Shown: positions 18,063-26,437 of the stretch, in pieces
Layout of the letters: each line of letters starts with the position of its first letter
Numbering within the stretch: position 1 is the first letter of the stretch
From: Proteiniphilum sp. UBA1403
GTDB lineage: Bacteria > Bacteroidota > Bacteroidia > Bacteroidales > Dysgonomonadaceae
Length of the DNA: 55,803 nucleotides
Assembly: GCA_002305715.1 (NCBI GenBank)
Contig: DBQD01000023.1
Span: forward strand, 7,099-62,901
Direction of reading: 5' to 3'
Position numbers and translations under genes: made by a program
Notes under the pieces: model-generated
What the model was told of the DNA's origin: nothing
The model's database searches: none
The model's input: the letters and a program-made list of their open reading frames with translations, nothing else

Positions 18063-18092
18063 AAAAGAGCCGCTTAATAAAACGGCTCTTTT
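18063..18092. terminator. Bidirectional terminator between convergent genes
   Basis: AAAAGAGCCG (18063-18072) pairs perfectly with CGGCTCTTTT (18083-18092). A-run and T-run on the two sides allow it to serve both the lipoprotein gene (plus) and the lpx-agu operon (minus). Confidence 0.85.
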
Positions 18093-18113
18093 GTTGGTTC
18101 TACTGTAAGCTTG

Positions 18114-18989
18114 TTAATCAATCCAGCGCTTGGTGATTTCAGCATATGCATCAATTCGCCGATCGCGAAAGAATGGCCACCAGCGACGAACATTTTCTGT
18201 TCGTGCAGGATCAACCTCCACAATTTGTATAATCTCTTCACTTTCCGGAGCACGATACAGAAACTCCCCTTGCGGTCCACAGACAAAGCTGGTTCCCCAA
18301 AATTGAATTCCATTTGTCTGTCCCGACGGATCCGACTCATGTCCTGTTCGGTTCACAGAGACAACAGGTAGTCCATTGGCCACAGCATGCCCCCGCTGGA
18401 GCGTTACCCAAGCCTCCTGTTGACGTTTCTTCTCCTCATTGGAGTCTGATGACTCCCAGCCAATAGCAGTCGGGTAAATCAATATTTCAGCCCCTCTCAT
18501 CGCCATTAGTCGAGCAGCTTCAGGGTACCATTGGTCCCAGCAGACCAGCACACCCAACTTACCCACCGAGGTTTCGATCGGGTGAAAGCCCAAGTCGCCC
18601 GGTGTAAAGTAAAACTTTTCGTAATATGCTGGATCATCGGGGATGTGCATCTTGCGATATTTACCTGCAATGGAGCCATCTTTCTCAATCACCACCGAAG
18701 TATTGTGGTAGAGTCCGGGTGCACGTCTCTCGAATAGAGAAAGTACGAGCACCAGCCCCGTTTCTTTTGCCAACTCCCCAAACAGATGGGTAGAAGGACC
18801 GGGAATTGTTTCAGCTTGTTCAAAGGTTGCGGTATCTTCTGTTTGACAGAAATAGAGACCGTTGTGCAATTCCTGCAGCACAACCAACTCAGCCCCTTCT
18901 ACAGCAAGTTGTTTGATTTTTTCAGACAATCGTCTCACATTATCTTCTCTGTCAGAGCTGTTTGCCTGTTGAATGATTCCTATCTTCAT
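18114..18989 (-). CDS. aguB: N-carbamoylputrescine amidohydrolase
   Basis: 291 residues of the carbon-nitrogen hydrolase (nitrilase) superfamily, with catalytic Glu40 (VLQELHN), Lys113 (KYRKMHIPDD) and Cys150 (VLVCWDQWYPE). The segments following each residue are those of the plant/bacterial AguB type. It hydrolyses N-carbamoylputrescine to putrescine, CO2 and ammonia. It follows the agmatine deiminase gene by 48 bases, so the two complete the agmatine-to-putrescine route. It is the last gene of an operon that begins with lipid A genes. Confidence 0.92.
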   Translation of the reverse strand: MKIGIIQQANSSDREDNVRRLSEKIKQLAVEGAELVVLQELHNGLYFCQTEDTATFEQAETIPGPSTHLFGELAKETGLVLVLSLFERRAPGLYHNTSVVIEKDGSIAGKYRKMHIPDDPAYYEKFYFTPGDLGFHPIETSVGKLGVLVCWDQWYPEAARLMAMRGAEILIYPTAIGWESSDSNEEKKRQQEAWVTLQRGHAVANGLPVVSVNRTGHESDPSGQTNGIQFWGTSFVCGPQGEFLYRAPESEEIIQIVEVDPARTENVRRWWPFFRDRRIDAYAEITKRWID

Positions 18990-19037
18990 AGTTGGAATTG
19001 TTTCGTAATTATTTCCGGTTTATGCCGATTGGACACA

Positions 19038-20057
19038 TCAGATAACCCCTTCGGGAAATTGCATTGTCACGCAGTGCAACGACCCGTGTTGTTTGATCAA
19101 TGACCGACAGTCGACTCCTATTATCTCCCTGTCCGGAAACGCCTCTTGCAGCAATTGCTTCGCCACCTCATCTTTCTGCGTACCATACAATGGGAGAAGC
19201 ACGGCACTATTAATAATGAGGAAGTTGGCATATGTGGCCGGCAAGCGTTCCCCATTTTCAAACACCGGATCAGCCATTGGCAGTGCAATCAGGCGATAGG
19301 GTTTGCCATTGTATGCACAAAACGTCTTCAGTTCCGCCTCCATTGCCTGCAATTCACTGAAGTGTTCGTCGCTCTCATCGTCGCATTTCACGTAAGCAAT
19401 CGTCTCCTCGTTGCAAAAACGTGCAAGGGTATCGATGTGGCTATCGGTATCATCACCCGCCAGGTAACCATGATTTAGCCAGAGCACACGCTCTGCCCCC
19501 AACGCACCCTTTAGATATTGATCAATCTCTTGCCGTGTCATTGGCTGGTTACGATTGGGTGCCAACAGACACGAAGTAGTGAGAATTGTTCCTTTACCAT
19601 CCGATTCAATGGAACCACCCTCCAGAATAAAATTTAGTCTGTTTTGGTATTGCGTGGCCGACTGAAAAACGCCTGCCTGAAACAAGCGACCTGTAATTTG
19701 ATTATCGTAGCAGGCTGCAAATTTCAATCCCCAACCATTGAATCCGAAGTCGAGTAACGTACGTTGCCCACCATTGAAAACAGTGATTGCTCCATGATCG
19801 CGTGCCCACGTATCGTTACTGTCTACCTCTACGCAGAGGAGGTTTTTCTGCTCCTCTTCAGAAAAAAAATGTCGCACATCAAGCGATGGGGGTACAACCA
19901 CCAGCAGCTTCTCCCGTTTGAGTATCTCCTTTGAAAAGGAAACAAAGCAACTAGTCACCTCCTCCAGCATATCGCACCAATCGGTACCCTCGTGCGGCCA
20001 AGTAACCTGCACACCACTTTGGGGAAACCACTCTGCCGGAAGCACAATGTCTGCCAT
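19038..20057 (-). CDS. aguA: Agmatine deiminase
   Basis: 339 residues, peptidylarginine deiminase/AguA family. It converts agmatine to N-carbamoylputrescine and ammonia. Visible marks are the N-terminal PAEWFPQSGVQVTWPH, the NDTWARDHG motif, FNGWGLKF, EGGSIESDGKG and the C-terminal catalytic Cys329 in HGSLHCVT. Bacterial peptidylarginine deiminases share the fold, but the length and the adjacent aguB favour agmatine as substrate. The start lies 3 bases after the lpxA stop. Confidence 0.9.
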   Translation of the reverse strand: MADIVLPAEWFPQSGVQVTWPHEGTDWCDMLEEVTSCFVSFSKEILKREKLLVVVPPSLDVRHFFSEEEQKNLLCVEVDSNDTWARDHGAITVFNGGQRTLLDFGFNGWGLKFAACYDNQITGRLFQAGVFQSATQYQNRLNFILEGGSIESDGKGTILTTSCLLAPNRNQPMTRQEIDQYLKGALGAERVLWLNHGYLAGDDTDSHIDTLARFCNEETIAYVKCDDESDEHFSELQAMEAELKTFCAYNGKPYRLIALPMADPVFENGERLPATYANFLIINSAVLLPLYGTQKDEVAKQLLQEAFPDREIIGVDCRSLIKQHGSLHCVTMQFPEGVI

Positions 20058-20060
20058 GTA

Positions 20061-20849
20061 CTATCCCTCCATGTTACCCCGGACGATTCCACGACTCGAG
20101 GAGCGAATGAAATCGACAATCAGTGTACGGTCGTCCGAAGCAGGAAGCTCCTGTTCAATACGTTCCACTGCTTGCGTGGTGTTATATCCCGACAGATACA
20201 AGTAACGGTAAATCTCCTGTATGGCATTGATCCGTTCGCTGGTGAATCCACGGCGACGGAGTCCTACAATATTCAATCCCACGTAGGTAATTGGTTCACG
20301 TCCCACCATCACGAAAGGAGGAATATCTTTCGATATCTTAGAACCACCCTGTATCATTACATGCGGACCAATCTTTGAGAACTGGTGAGCCAATGACCCA
20401 CCACTCACAATGGCATAGTCATCAATCTCAATCTCTCCTGCCAATTGAGTAGCATTGCCCAAGATCACATTGTTGCGCAGTACACAATCGTGTGCCACGT
20501 GGCTATAAGCCATAATCAGGCAGTTGCTGCCCACTTTGGTAAAACCTTTCGATGCGGTACCACGGTTTACGGTTGCACACTCTCGAATGGTGGTGTTGTC
20601 ACCAATGATGGCTACTGTCTCTTCACCCTGAAACTTCAAATCCTGAGGAACTCCGGCAACTGTTGCATGCGGGAAGATGGTACAATTTTTACCGATGCGT
20701 GCACCCTCCAATACTGTGGCGTGTGTCATGATCCTTGTTCCATCACCAATTTCGGTATTGCGGTCTACATAAGCAAAAGCTTCTATAATCACGTTTTCTC
20801 CCAGTTTGGCTTCAGGATGTACAAAAGCCATCGATGATACGCTATTCAT
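20061..20849 (-). CDS. lpxA: UDP-N-acetylglucosamine O-acyltransferase
   Basis: 262 residues, the usual LpxA length. A left-handed beta-helix of hexapeptide repeats (about residues 10-190) is followed by a helical tail. It transfers a 3-hydroxyacyl chain from ACP to UDP-GlcNAc, the first step of lipid A synthesis. NCLIMAYSHVAHDC holds the expected catalytic His. The start could also be Met7 (MAFVHPEAKLG); ATG 20849 is kept because it is 20 bases from the previous stop. Confidence 0.95.
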   Translation of the reverse strand: MNSVSSMAFVHPEAKLGENVIIEAFAYVDRNTEIGDGTRIMTHATVLEGARIGKNCTIFPHATVAGVPQDLKFQGEETVAIIGDNTTIRECATVNRGTASKGFTKVGSNCLIMAYSHVAHDCVLRNNVILGNATQLAGEIEIDDYAIVSGGSLAHQFSKIGPHVMIQGGSKISKDIPPFVMVGREPITYVGLNIVGLRRRGFTSERINAIQEIYRYLYLSGYNTTQAVERIEQELPASDDRTLIVDFIRSSSRGIVRGNMEG

Positions 20850-20869
20850 ATTTATTTGTTACAGTTTTG

Positions 20870-22252
20870 TTATTTATTTTTGATGATTTGTGCCGTGAAA
20901 TCTGCTTCAGAGATCACTTTATCGCCAATGAAAGCCAGGCCACGCATGGTGGCGATGCCACGGCGCATTTCGCTGGTGAGCTCTACTCGGAAAATGAGCG
21001 TATCACCCGGAACAACCTTGTGACGGAACTTTACATTATCGATTTTCAGGAAATAGGTAGAATAACGTTCCGGTTCATCCAGTCCTGCCAGCACGAGCAA
21101 GCCTCCTGTTTGTGCCATGGCTTCTACCTGTAATACACCCGGCATCACCGGTTCCTGTGGAAAGTGACCCATGAAATAGGGTTCATTAGTTGTGATATTT
21201 TTTACCCCGACAATATATGTGTCGGTCATATGAATGATCTTGTCCACCATCAGGAAAGGATAGCGGTGTGGCAGCAATTCCCGTATACGGATATTATCCA
21301 TCACAGGTTCAGCATGCACATCATAGATGGGTGGTTGCACCTCGTTTGCTTTAATGTCCTTGCGAATCATGCGTGCCAGTTGGTTGTTAATCTTATGACC
21401 AGGACGAGTCGCAATCAATCGCCCTTTAATAGGTTTGCCAATCAAGGCCATGTCGCCAATGATATCGAGAAGTTTATGTCGAGCCGGCTCATTGGGGAAA
21501 GCCAATTTACGATGATTCAGATAACCCAGCTCATCGGCATTGTGGTGAGGTACATTCAGTTCATCGGCAATATCATCGAGTTCCGGCTGTGTGAGTTTCC
21601 GTTCGTATATTACAATTGCATTATCGAGGTTTCCACCTTTAATGAGTCCCGCCTTGCGCAATTGCTGAATCTCACGTACAAATACAAATGTTCTTGCAGG
21701 GGCTATTTCCGTTTCAAACTCCAAAAGGGAATCCATGGAAGCGGACTGATTGGGAATATACTGAGAATCGAACTCAATGAATGAGTTGATCCCGAACGTA
21801 TCGTCCGGCAGCAACGTCAACTTTGAGCCTGTCTCAGGATCTGAGACTTCCATTTTGCTACGGACAATATAATAATCTTTGTTCTTTTCCTGTTCAAGGA
21901 TACCCGCGTTTTTAATTGCTTTCACATATTCGATTGCACTTCCGTCGAGTATAGGAAACTCCGAAGAATCCACCTCTATCAGGCAGTTGTCGATACCCAA
22001 TGCATACAATGCCGAGAGGCCATGTTCCAGGGTACTTACAGTGACGTTATCACGTCCAATTACCGTGCCTCGTTGTGTATTGATCACATTTTCGGCCAGC
22101 GCATCAATTACCGGCTGGCTTTCAAGATCTATTCTCTTTATCTTGATTCCATGATCCACTGGTGCCGGATTGAAAGATACCACAATATGGAGGCCGGTAT
22201 GCAATCCGGTTCCGCTCAGGGTGAAGCTGTTTTGCAAAGTTCTCTGTTTCAC
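20870..22252 (-). CDS. lpxC/fabZ: Bifunctional LpxC deacetylase / FabZ dehydratase
   Basis: 460 residues, a fusion usual in Bacteroidetes. The N-terminal 300 residues are LpxC, the zinc deacetylase that commits UDP-acyl-GlcNAc to lipid A, with His77 in TLEHGLS and the HKLLDIIGD zinc motif. The C-terminal part, from about residue 315, is a FabZ hot-dog dehydratase with PHRYPFLMVDKI (catalytic His) and EPVMPGVLQVEAMAQ (catalytic Glu). The fusion couples lipid A commitment and fatty acid elongation in one chain. Confidence 0.96.
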   Translation of the reverse strand: MKQRTLQNSFTLSGTGLHTGLHIVVSFNPAPVDHGIKIKRIDLESQPVIDALAENVINTQRGTVIGRDNVTVSTLEHGLSALYALGIDNCLIEVDSSEFPILDGSAIEYVKAIKNAGILEQEKNKDYYIVRSKMEVSDPETGSKLTLLPDDTFGINSFIEFDSQYIPNQSASMDSLLEFETEIAPARTFVFVREIQQLRKAGLIKGGNLDNAIVIYERKLTQPELDDIADELNVPHHNADELGYLNHRKLAFPNEPARHKLLDIIGDMALIGKPIKGRLIATRPGHKINNQLARMIRKDIKANEVQPPIYDVHAEPVMDNIRIRELLPHRYPFLMVDKIIHMTDTYIVGVKNITTNEPYFMGHFPQEPVMPGVLQVEAMAQTGGLLVLAGLDEPERYSTYFLKIDNVKFRHKVVPGDTLIFRVELTSEMRRGIATMRGLAFIGDKVISEADFTAQIIKNK

Positions 22253-22311
22253 TTTTCTTTAATTTTTAAAATCAGACATGCTACACAGGTGAAATAGCAG
22301 GAAAAAAGTGA

Positions 22312-23358
22312 CTATTCAGGCTGAGAAAGTGACTTTTTCAGCTCCGCAATCTCTATTTCCAACGCATTGAGTTGCCTGTACATATCAGGCAATTTAGGTA
22401 TAATGATACTCGATCTAAAATAATTTTTCACCGGAAATGCCGGTGTACCAATAATCTCTGATCCCTCTTTGGTGTTGCTAATGATACCCGACTGGGCACC
22501 AATCTGGCTACGATTTCCAATGGTGATGTGACCACCTATACCTACCTGACCGCCCAGAACGCAGCTCTCTCCAATCTTCGTAGAACCGGCCACACCTACT
22601 TGCGCTGCCATCACGGTATTTTCACCGACCTCGCAATTGTGTGCAATCTGAATAAGATTGTCGAGTTTCACGCCTTTCCGAATAATGGTAGATCCCATTA
22701 CTGCCCGATCGACAGTGGTATTGGCTCCTATTTCCACATCATCTTCAATGAGCACATTGCCCATTTGAGGGATTTTGTGATAACGTTCTTCTTTCTTACT
22801 GAATCCAAACCCATCAGCTCCAATTACTGCACCTGAATGGAGTATACAATTATCTCCAATTACACAATCGGAGTATATCTTTACGCCTGCATAGATGATG
22901 CAGTTCTTTCCAATCTGCACATTATCGCCCACATAAACCTGAGGATAAATCTTACTATTGTCACCCACACTTGCCCCTTCAGCAATGTATGCAAAAGCGC
23001 CTACATATACATTCTCCCCTACTTTAGCATTGGGAGAAACAAAACTCATCGCCTCCACACCCTTCTTTACAGGTTGGTGCTTTCCGGCCAACTCCATGAG
23101 CGATGCCAGTGCAGCATATGCATTTGGCACCTTAATCAGGGTGGCAGCAATGGGTTTATCCGGCTCAAAGTCCGCATTTACGATGACAATGTCTGCCGCG
23201 GTTTCGTAAATATGATGGGTGTATTTTGGGTTGCCTAAAAAAGTGATGGTACCAGGCTGACCCTCTTCGATCTTTGAAAAATTGGAAACAGATACGTCCG
23301 GGTTTCCGATCAGTTCTCCGTTCAGAAATTCGGATATTTGTTTTGCAGAAAATTTCAT
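22312..23358 (-). CDS. lpxD: UDP-3-O-(3-hydroxyacyl)glucosamine N-acyltransferase
   Basis: 348 residues. An N-terminal uridine-binding domain (about 1-100) with PKYTHH is followed by a hexapeptide-repeat beta-helix (about 105-310) containing QIAHNCEVGENT with the catalytic His, and a C-terminal coiled tail. Third enzyme of lipid A synthesis. First gene of the lpxD-lpxC/fabZ-lpxA-aguA-aguB operon; the 59-base gap to lpxC has no terminator. Confidence 0.95.
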   Translation of the reverse strand: MKFSAKQISEFLNGELIGNPDVSVSNFSKIEEGQPGTITFLGNPKYTHHIYETAADIVIVNADFEPDKPIAATLIKVPNAYAALASLMELAGKHQPVKKGVEAMSFVSPNAKVGENVYVGAFAYIAEGASVGDNSKIYPQVYVGDNVQIGKNCIIYAGVKIYSDCVIGDNCILHSGAVIGADGFGFSKKEERYHKIPQMGNVLIEDDVEIGANTTVDRAVMGSTIIRKGVKLDNLIQIAHNCEVGENTVMAAQVGVAGSTKIGESCVLGGQVGIGGHITIGNRSQIGAQSGIISNTKEGSEIIGTPAFPVKNYFRSSIIIPKLPDMYRQLNALEIEIAELKKSLSQPE

Positions 23359-23488
23359 CAGCTTATGATTCTATTCAATATTTTTTTACTCCTATGAGTC
23401 TTTATCCAGCTTTGACTGAGCAAAACACTGATCGAAACTCACTTAGCTAAACGAGAACCTGTTCGCAAACAGACCAATTATCTCGCTA

Positions 23489-23519
23489 GAAAGATACTAC
23501 TCTTCCTAAAATCATGCAA
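23489..23519 (-). promoter_or_regulatory. Probable promoter of the lpxD operon
   Basis: On the minus strand, TTG (23519-23517), a 20-base spacer and TATCTTTC (23496-23489), one mismatch from TAnnTTTG. The leader to lpxD would be about 125 bases. Confidence 0.45.
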
Positions 23520-23572
23520 ATTAACGAATAAAATTTCAGTGTAGGAAAGAAAATTGAGAAATTCGTCCTACA

Positions 23573-23614
23573 TAAAAAGAAGAGACAGCTACCAAAACAC
23601 GATAACTGCCTCTC
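23573..23614 (-). terminator. Terminator after tRNA-Pro
   Basis: An imperfect stem (AGAGACAGCTACC at 23581-23593 with GATAACTGCCTCT at 23601-23613, several mismatches) followed on the minus strand by TCTTTTTAT. It begins 10 bases after the tRNA 3' end. Confidence 0.6.
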
Positions 23615-23623
23615 TTTCAATTG

Positions 23624-23700
23624 TCGGGATGAGAAGATTCGAACTTCCGACCCCACGCCCCCCAGACGCGTACTCTAAACCGGACTGAGCTACATCCCGA
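23624..23700 (-). tRNA. tRNA-Pro, anticodon GGG
   Basis: 77 bases fold into a full cloverleaf: acceptor TCGGGAT/ATCCCGA (7 bp), D-arm GTAGCTCAG, an anticodon loop CTGGGGG with GGG after U33, and a T-loop TTCGAAT. The anticodon stem has two G-U pairs. CCA is not encoded. It has its own promoter and terminator. Confidence 0.93.
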
Positions 23701-23711
23701 AAATGTGAGCG

Positions 23712-23742
23712 CAAAATTACTTTATTTTTTTCTTTCTCCCAA
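23712..23742 (-). promoter_or_regulatory. Promoter of tRNA-Pro
   Basis: On the minus strand, TTG (23742-23740), a 20-base spacer and TAATTTTG (23719-23712), a full consensus match just 12 bases from the tRNA 5' end. Confidence 0.65.
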
Positions 23743-23854
23743 ATTTAAACCGCAAACTTTTCAAAACGATTGGGTAGTTTCTCCAAAAAAATGAAAAGCA
23801 CCAACAGAAAATGCGAAACTTACCCCGAAGTTCCTTGGGACCTACTCCGGTTAT

Positions 23855-23896
23855 CCCTTATATATGCCTTATATTTCGCTTATATTTTAATAAGGG
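23855..23896. repeat. Three CTTATAT repeats at 11-bp spacing inside a CCCTTAT/ATAAGGG dyad
   Basis: CTTATAT begins at 23857, 23868 and 23879, exactly 11 bp apart, and the block is flanked by CCCTTAT (23855-23861) and ATAAGGG (23890-23896). It lies in the non-coding stretch between the tRNA-Pro promoter and the terminator of the CoA-transferase gene. The function is unknown. Confidence 0.5.
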
Positions 23897-23931
23897 AAAC
23901 ATAAGTATGATACGAGCCATTCACAATAAAA

Positions 23932-23964
23932 GAGGCCATCAAAAGAAAACTTCTTGATGGCCTC
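23932..23964 (-). terminator. Terminator of the succinate CoA-transferase gene
   Basis: GAGGCCATCAA (23932-23942) pairs perfectly with TTGATGGCCTC (23954-23964), and the minus strand continues with TTTTATT. It lies about 33 bases beyond the stop codon. Confidence 0.85.
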
Positions 23965-23996
23965 ACAAAGATTATTGTAAAATCTTACTTCCTGTA

Positions 23997-25493
23997 CTAG
24001 GGTTTCTGATATTTGGAAAAATCAGTATTTATCATGCTACCTGTTTCCTTCAAAGCTTGGTGGAATGCAAAGCAAGCATAGATATCTTGTGGTAAGTGTC
24101 CTTTTACGCCGCGGTTCATGTATTCATGCAAGAGCGGACGATAATCGGGGTGAGCACATTTCTCGATGATTTCAATCGCACGATTTTTGGGGCCCTTTCC
24201 TCTGAGGTCGGCCACTCCATATTCAGAAACGATGATTTTCACTGAGTGTTCGGTATGATCTTCGTGCGTTACCTTCGGCACAATACAGCTGATGGCACCA
24301 CCTTTGGCAGTAGAAGGAGTAAGGAAGATAGAAAGGTATGAGTTACGGGTAAAGTCGCCCGATCCTCCAATACCATTCATCATATTGGTACCGTTCACGT
24401 GAGTTGAGTTCACGCTGCCGAAAATATCCACTTCAATGGCTGTATTGAGGGCGATAATACCCAGACGACGAGCCAAACCGGGGTTGTTGGAGATCTCAGA
24501 AGGACGAAGCACCAATTTATTTTTAAAGAATGCCAGATCGTCGTAGAACTTATGCAACACCTCGTTGCTCACTGTGAGTGAACAACCACTGGCAAAAGAG
24601 ATGTTACCCTGTTGCATCATGTCAATTACGGCATCCTGAATCACTTCAGTATACACTTCGAAGCGGGGTATTTCGGGATTGCTACCCATTGAAGCCAACA
24701 CAGCATTGGCTATATTTCCTACACCCGACTGAATGGGGAGGAAGTGCGCAGGTATACGTCCGGCTTTCATTTCAGCCACAAAGAACTCTGCCACATTGTG
24801 TCCAATGCGTGATGTCACCTCATCGAGCGGAGCAAAACCACCTCCATCGCCATCTCTATCTGTTTCAACCACGAAGATCTTCTCTGGATTTACCTTTACA
24901 TAGTCCAGGCCAATACGGTTCTGCACCTCATAGATGGGTATCTCGCGACGTTTTGGAGGATCCTGCAGCTCATACAAGTCGTGTATACCCCTCAATTTTT
25001 GGGGAACGCTTTTATTGAGCTCAACAATTACGATATCTGCCATACGGCAAATAGTTGGGGTGATACCCACACCTGTTGTTGGAACAATCTCACCCTTCTC
25101 GGTCACCTCGCAAGCCTCTACAATGGCTACGTTGATTTTCCCGAGGAATCCATACCGTATTTCCTGTGCGAGCTGTGAAAGGTGAAGATCGAAGAAATCA
25201 AACTCATTGCGGTTCAGCGCTGTGCGCATATCCTTGTTGGTTTGATAAGGAGTGCGAAATTTGATTGCTTTCGCACGTGACAATGCACCGTCAATAGCAT
25301 CTCCGGTGGAAGCGCCTGTAAATACGCCGATCTTGAAAGCCTCGCCTTTTGCGTGCGCTGCTTCTGCCCTTTTGGCGATCTCAACCGGTACTACTTTCGG
25401 GCAGCCTGCATGAGTAAAACCGCTGAAGCCTACGTTGTCGTCGTTTTTGACAAGCGCTGCGGCTTCTTCTGCGGTGATGAATTTTAAAGCCAT
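23997..25493 (-). CDS. Acetyl-CoA hydrolase/transferase family, succinate:acetate CoA-transferase type
   Basis: 498 residues. The catalytic glutamate that forms the CoA thioester is Glu283 in FEVYTEVIQDA. The sequence is full-length for the AarC/Cat1 group (about 500 residues), and SGVGNIANAVLASMG and MMNGIGGSGDFTRN are its conserved segments. Members exchange CoA between succinyl-CoA and acetate, so in this anaerobe it probably makes acetate and succinyl-CoA or the reverse without spending ATP; other small-acid substrates cannot be excluded. Monocistronic, with a palindrome 42-59 bases upstream of its start. Confidence 0.88.
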   Translation of the reverse strand: MALKFITAEEAAALVKNDDNVGFSGFTHAGCPKVVPVEIAKRAEAAHAKGEAFKIGVFTGASTGDAIDGALSRAKAIKFRTPYQTNKDMRTALNRNEFDFFDLHLSQLAQEIRYGFLGKINVAIVEACEVTEKGEIVPTTGVGITPTICRMADIVIVELNKSVPQKLRGIHDLYELQDPPKRREIPIYEVQNRIGLDYVKVNPEKIFVVETDRDGDGGGFAPLDEVTSRIGHNVAEFFVAEMKAGRIPAHFLPIQSGVGNIANAVLASMGSNPEIPRFEVYTEVIQDAVIDMMQQGNISFASGCSLTVSNEVLHKFYDDLAFFKNKLVLRPSEISNNPGLARRLGIIALNTAIEVDIFGSVNSTHVNGTNMMNGIGGSGDFTRNSYLSIFLTPSTAKGGAISCIVPKVTHEDHTEHSVKIIVSEYGVADLRGKGPKNRAIEIIEKCAHPDYRPLLHEYMNRGVKGHLPQDIYACFAFHQALKETGSMINTDFSKYQKP

Positions 25494-25534
25494 ATTATTA
25501 TATATTCAATTAGTGGTTCTCTCAAAGTGGATTT

Positions 25535-25552
25535 GTTCAAATAAATTTGAAC
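25535..25552. promoter_or_regulatory. Perfect 18-bp palindrome upstream of the CoA-transferase
   Basis: GTTCAAAT-AA-ATTTGAAC, an 8-bp inverted repeat with a 2-bp centre, 42 bases upstream of the start codon. The size and symmetry suit a dimeric repressor or activator. No exact promoter box could be placed beside it. Confidence 0.45.
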
Positions 25553-25614
25553 GTTGCACGTGAATCCTTATGTAATCTGCTTTATTAAATCCTCGTGGAG
25601 GTGCATTGTGGAAC

Positions 25615-26172
25615 CTAAAACCTGCGTTGCATAATCTCTCCGTAGATCACTCCTTTTTTTAACTCATCGTTACCTGCATCACCCAATAAACCTTTGATTA
25701 ACGGATGAAAGGATGATCCTCTAATTTCTTTCATCGTTTCTTCCGAATCTTTTTCTTTATAGCTGTCAGGCATTGCAGAGATATCTATTGAATCAGATTC
25801 AAAATCGTACGAGGATTCCGCATCAAATACAAAAATGGAACTTTTCAGTGAGCTCTGTTTGGAAAAAACGGTCGCCAGATCTAACGAAGATTGGAAAACA
25901 GGCCTCTCTTTTTCACGTTGCTGTGCCGAAGAGAAAGTTCGTGATGGCGTTATGTTGGGTTCTGGTCTTGGTTCAAACCACTCAGGAGGTGTCACCTCCT
26001 CAAGTGTATCGAACTCTTCAATGAATGGTCGTGGAGAGTGTTCAACATTGGGTCGAGGAGGCATCTGTGATTGTTGTTCCTGCTGCCTTTTTTTCTTTCT
26101 GGAATCATTAAAAAATCCCAATATCATAAAAAATAGCAGAAGCAGCAAATAAATGATATCACCAAACTCCAT
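25615..26172 (-). CDS. Small membrane-anchored protein of unknown function
   Basis: 185 residues from ATG 26172, giving MEFGDIIYLLLLLFF. An in-frame ATG 36 codons upstream is rejected because a good promoter lies between the two. There is one N-terminal membrane helix (about 6-22), a basic stop-transfer RKKKRQQ, and a long polar, Pro/Glu/Ser-rich cytoplasmic region without a recognisable domain. The C-terminus ends with EIMQRRF, and the segment GLLGDAGNDELKKGVIYGEIMQ before it is the best candidate for a conserved motif. I do not recognise the family. Not part of an operon with the CoA-transferase, which lies 120 bases further on. Confidence 0.65.
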   Translation of the reverse strand: MEFGDIIYLLLLLFFMILGFFNDSRKKKRQQEQQSQMPPRPNVEHSPRPFIEEFDTLEEVTPPEWFEPRPEPNITPSRTFSSAQQREKERPVFQSSLDLATVFSKQSSLKSSIFVFDAESSYDFESDSIDISAMPDSYKEKDSEETMKEIRGSSFHPLIKGLLGDAGNDELKKGVIYGEIMQRRF

Positions 26173-26196
26173 ATTTTGATTAATTTTGCAACAGGA

Positions 26197-26204
26197 CAAA
26201 AATA
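26197..26204 (-). promoter_or_regulatory. -7 box before the small membrane protein
   Basis: Minus-strand TATTTTTG matches TAnnTTTG, 24 bases upstream of the chosen start codon. A TTG lies upstream at shorter than usual spacing (16 bases). Confidence 0.4.
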
Positions 26205-26437
26205 ATGCTTTTTTATGTAACAATGGGTTTTTGGTTGTAAAAAAAATTTCGGAAGCAACTTCACAGTTACTCCCGAACATTTAACCAAAACCTTAACTAT
26301 GAAAAAATTTTTATTTTTTTCATTACAAATGTAGGGCTTTGAGAATTAAATTCCAACTTTTACCCCCATAAAGTTTTTAATTTAACGTTTTGCGGAGGGT
26401 AAAATAGATTAAAATCACAGCTAATTGAAAAAAAATC

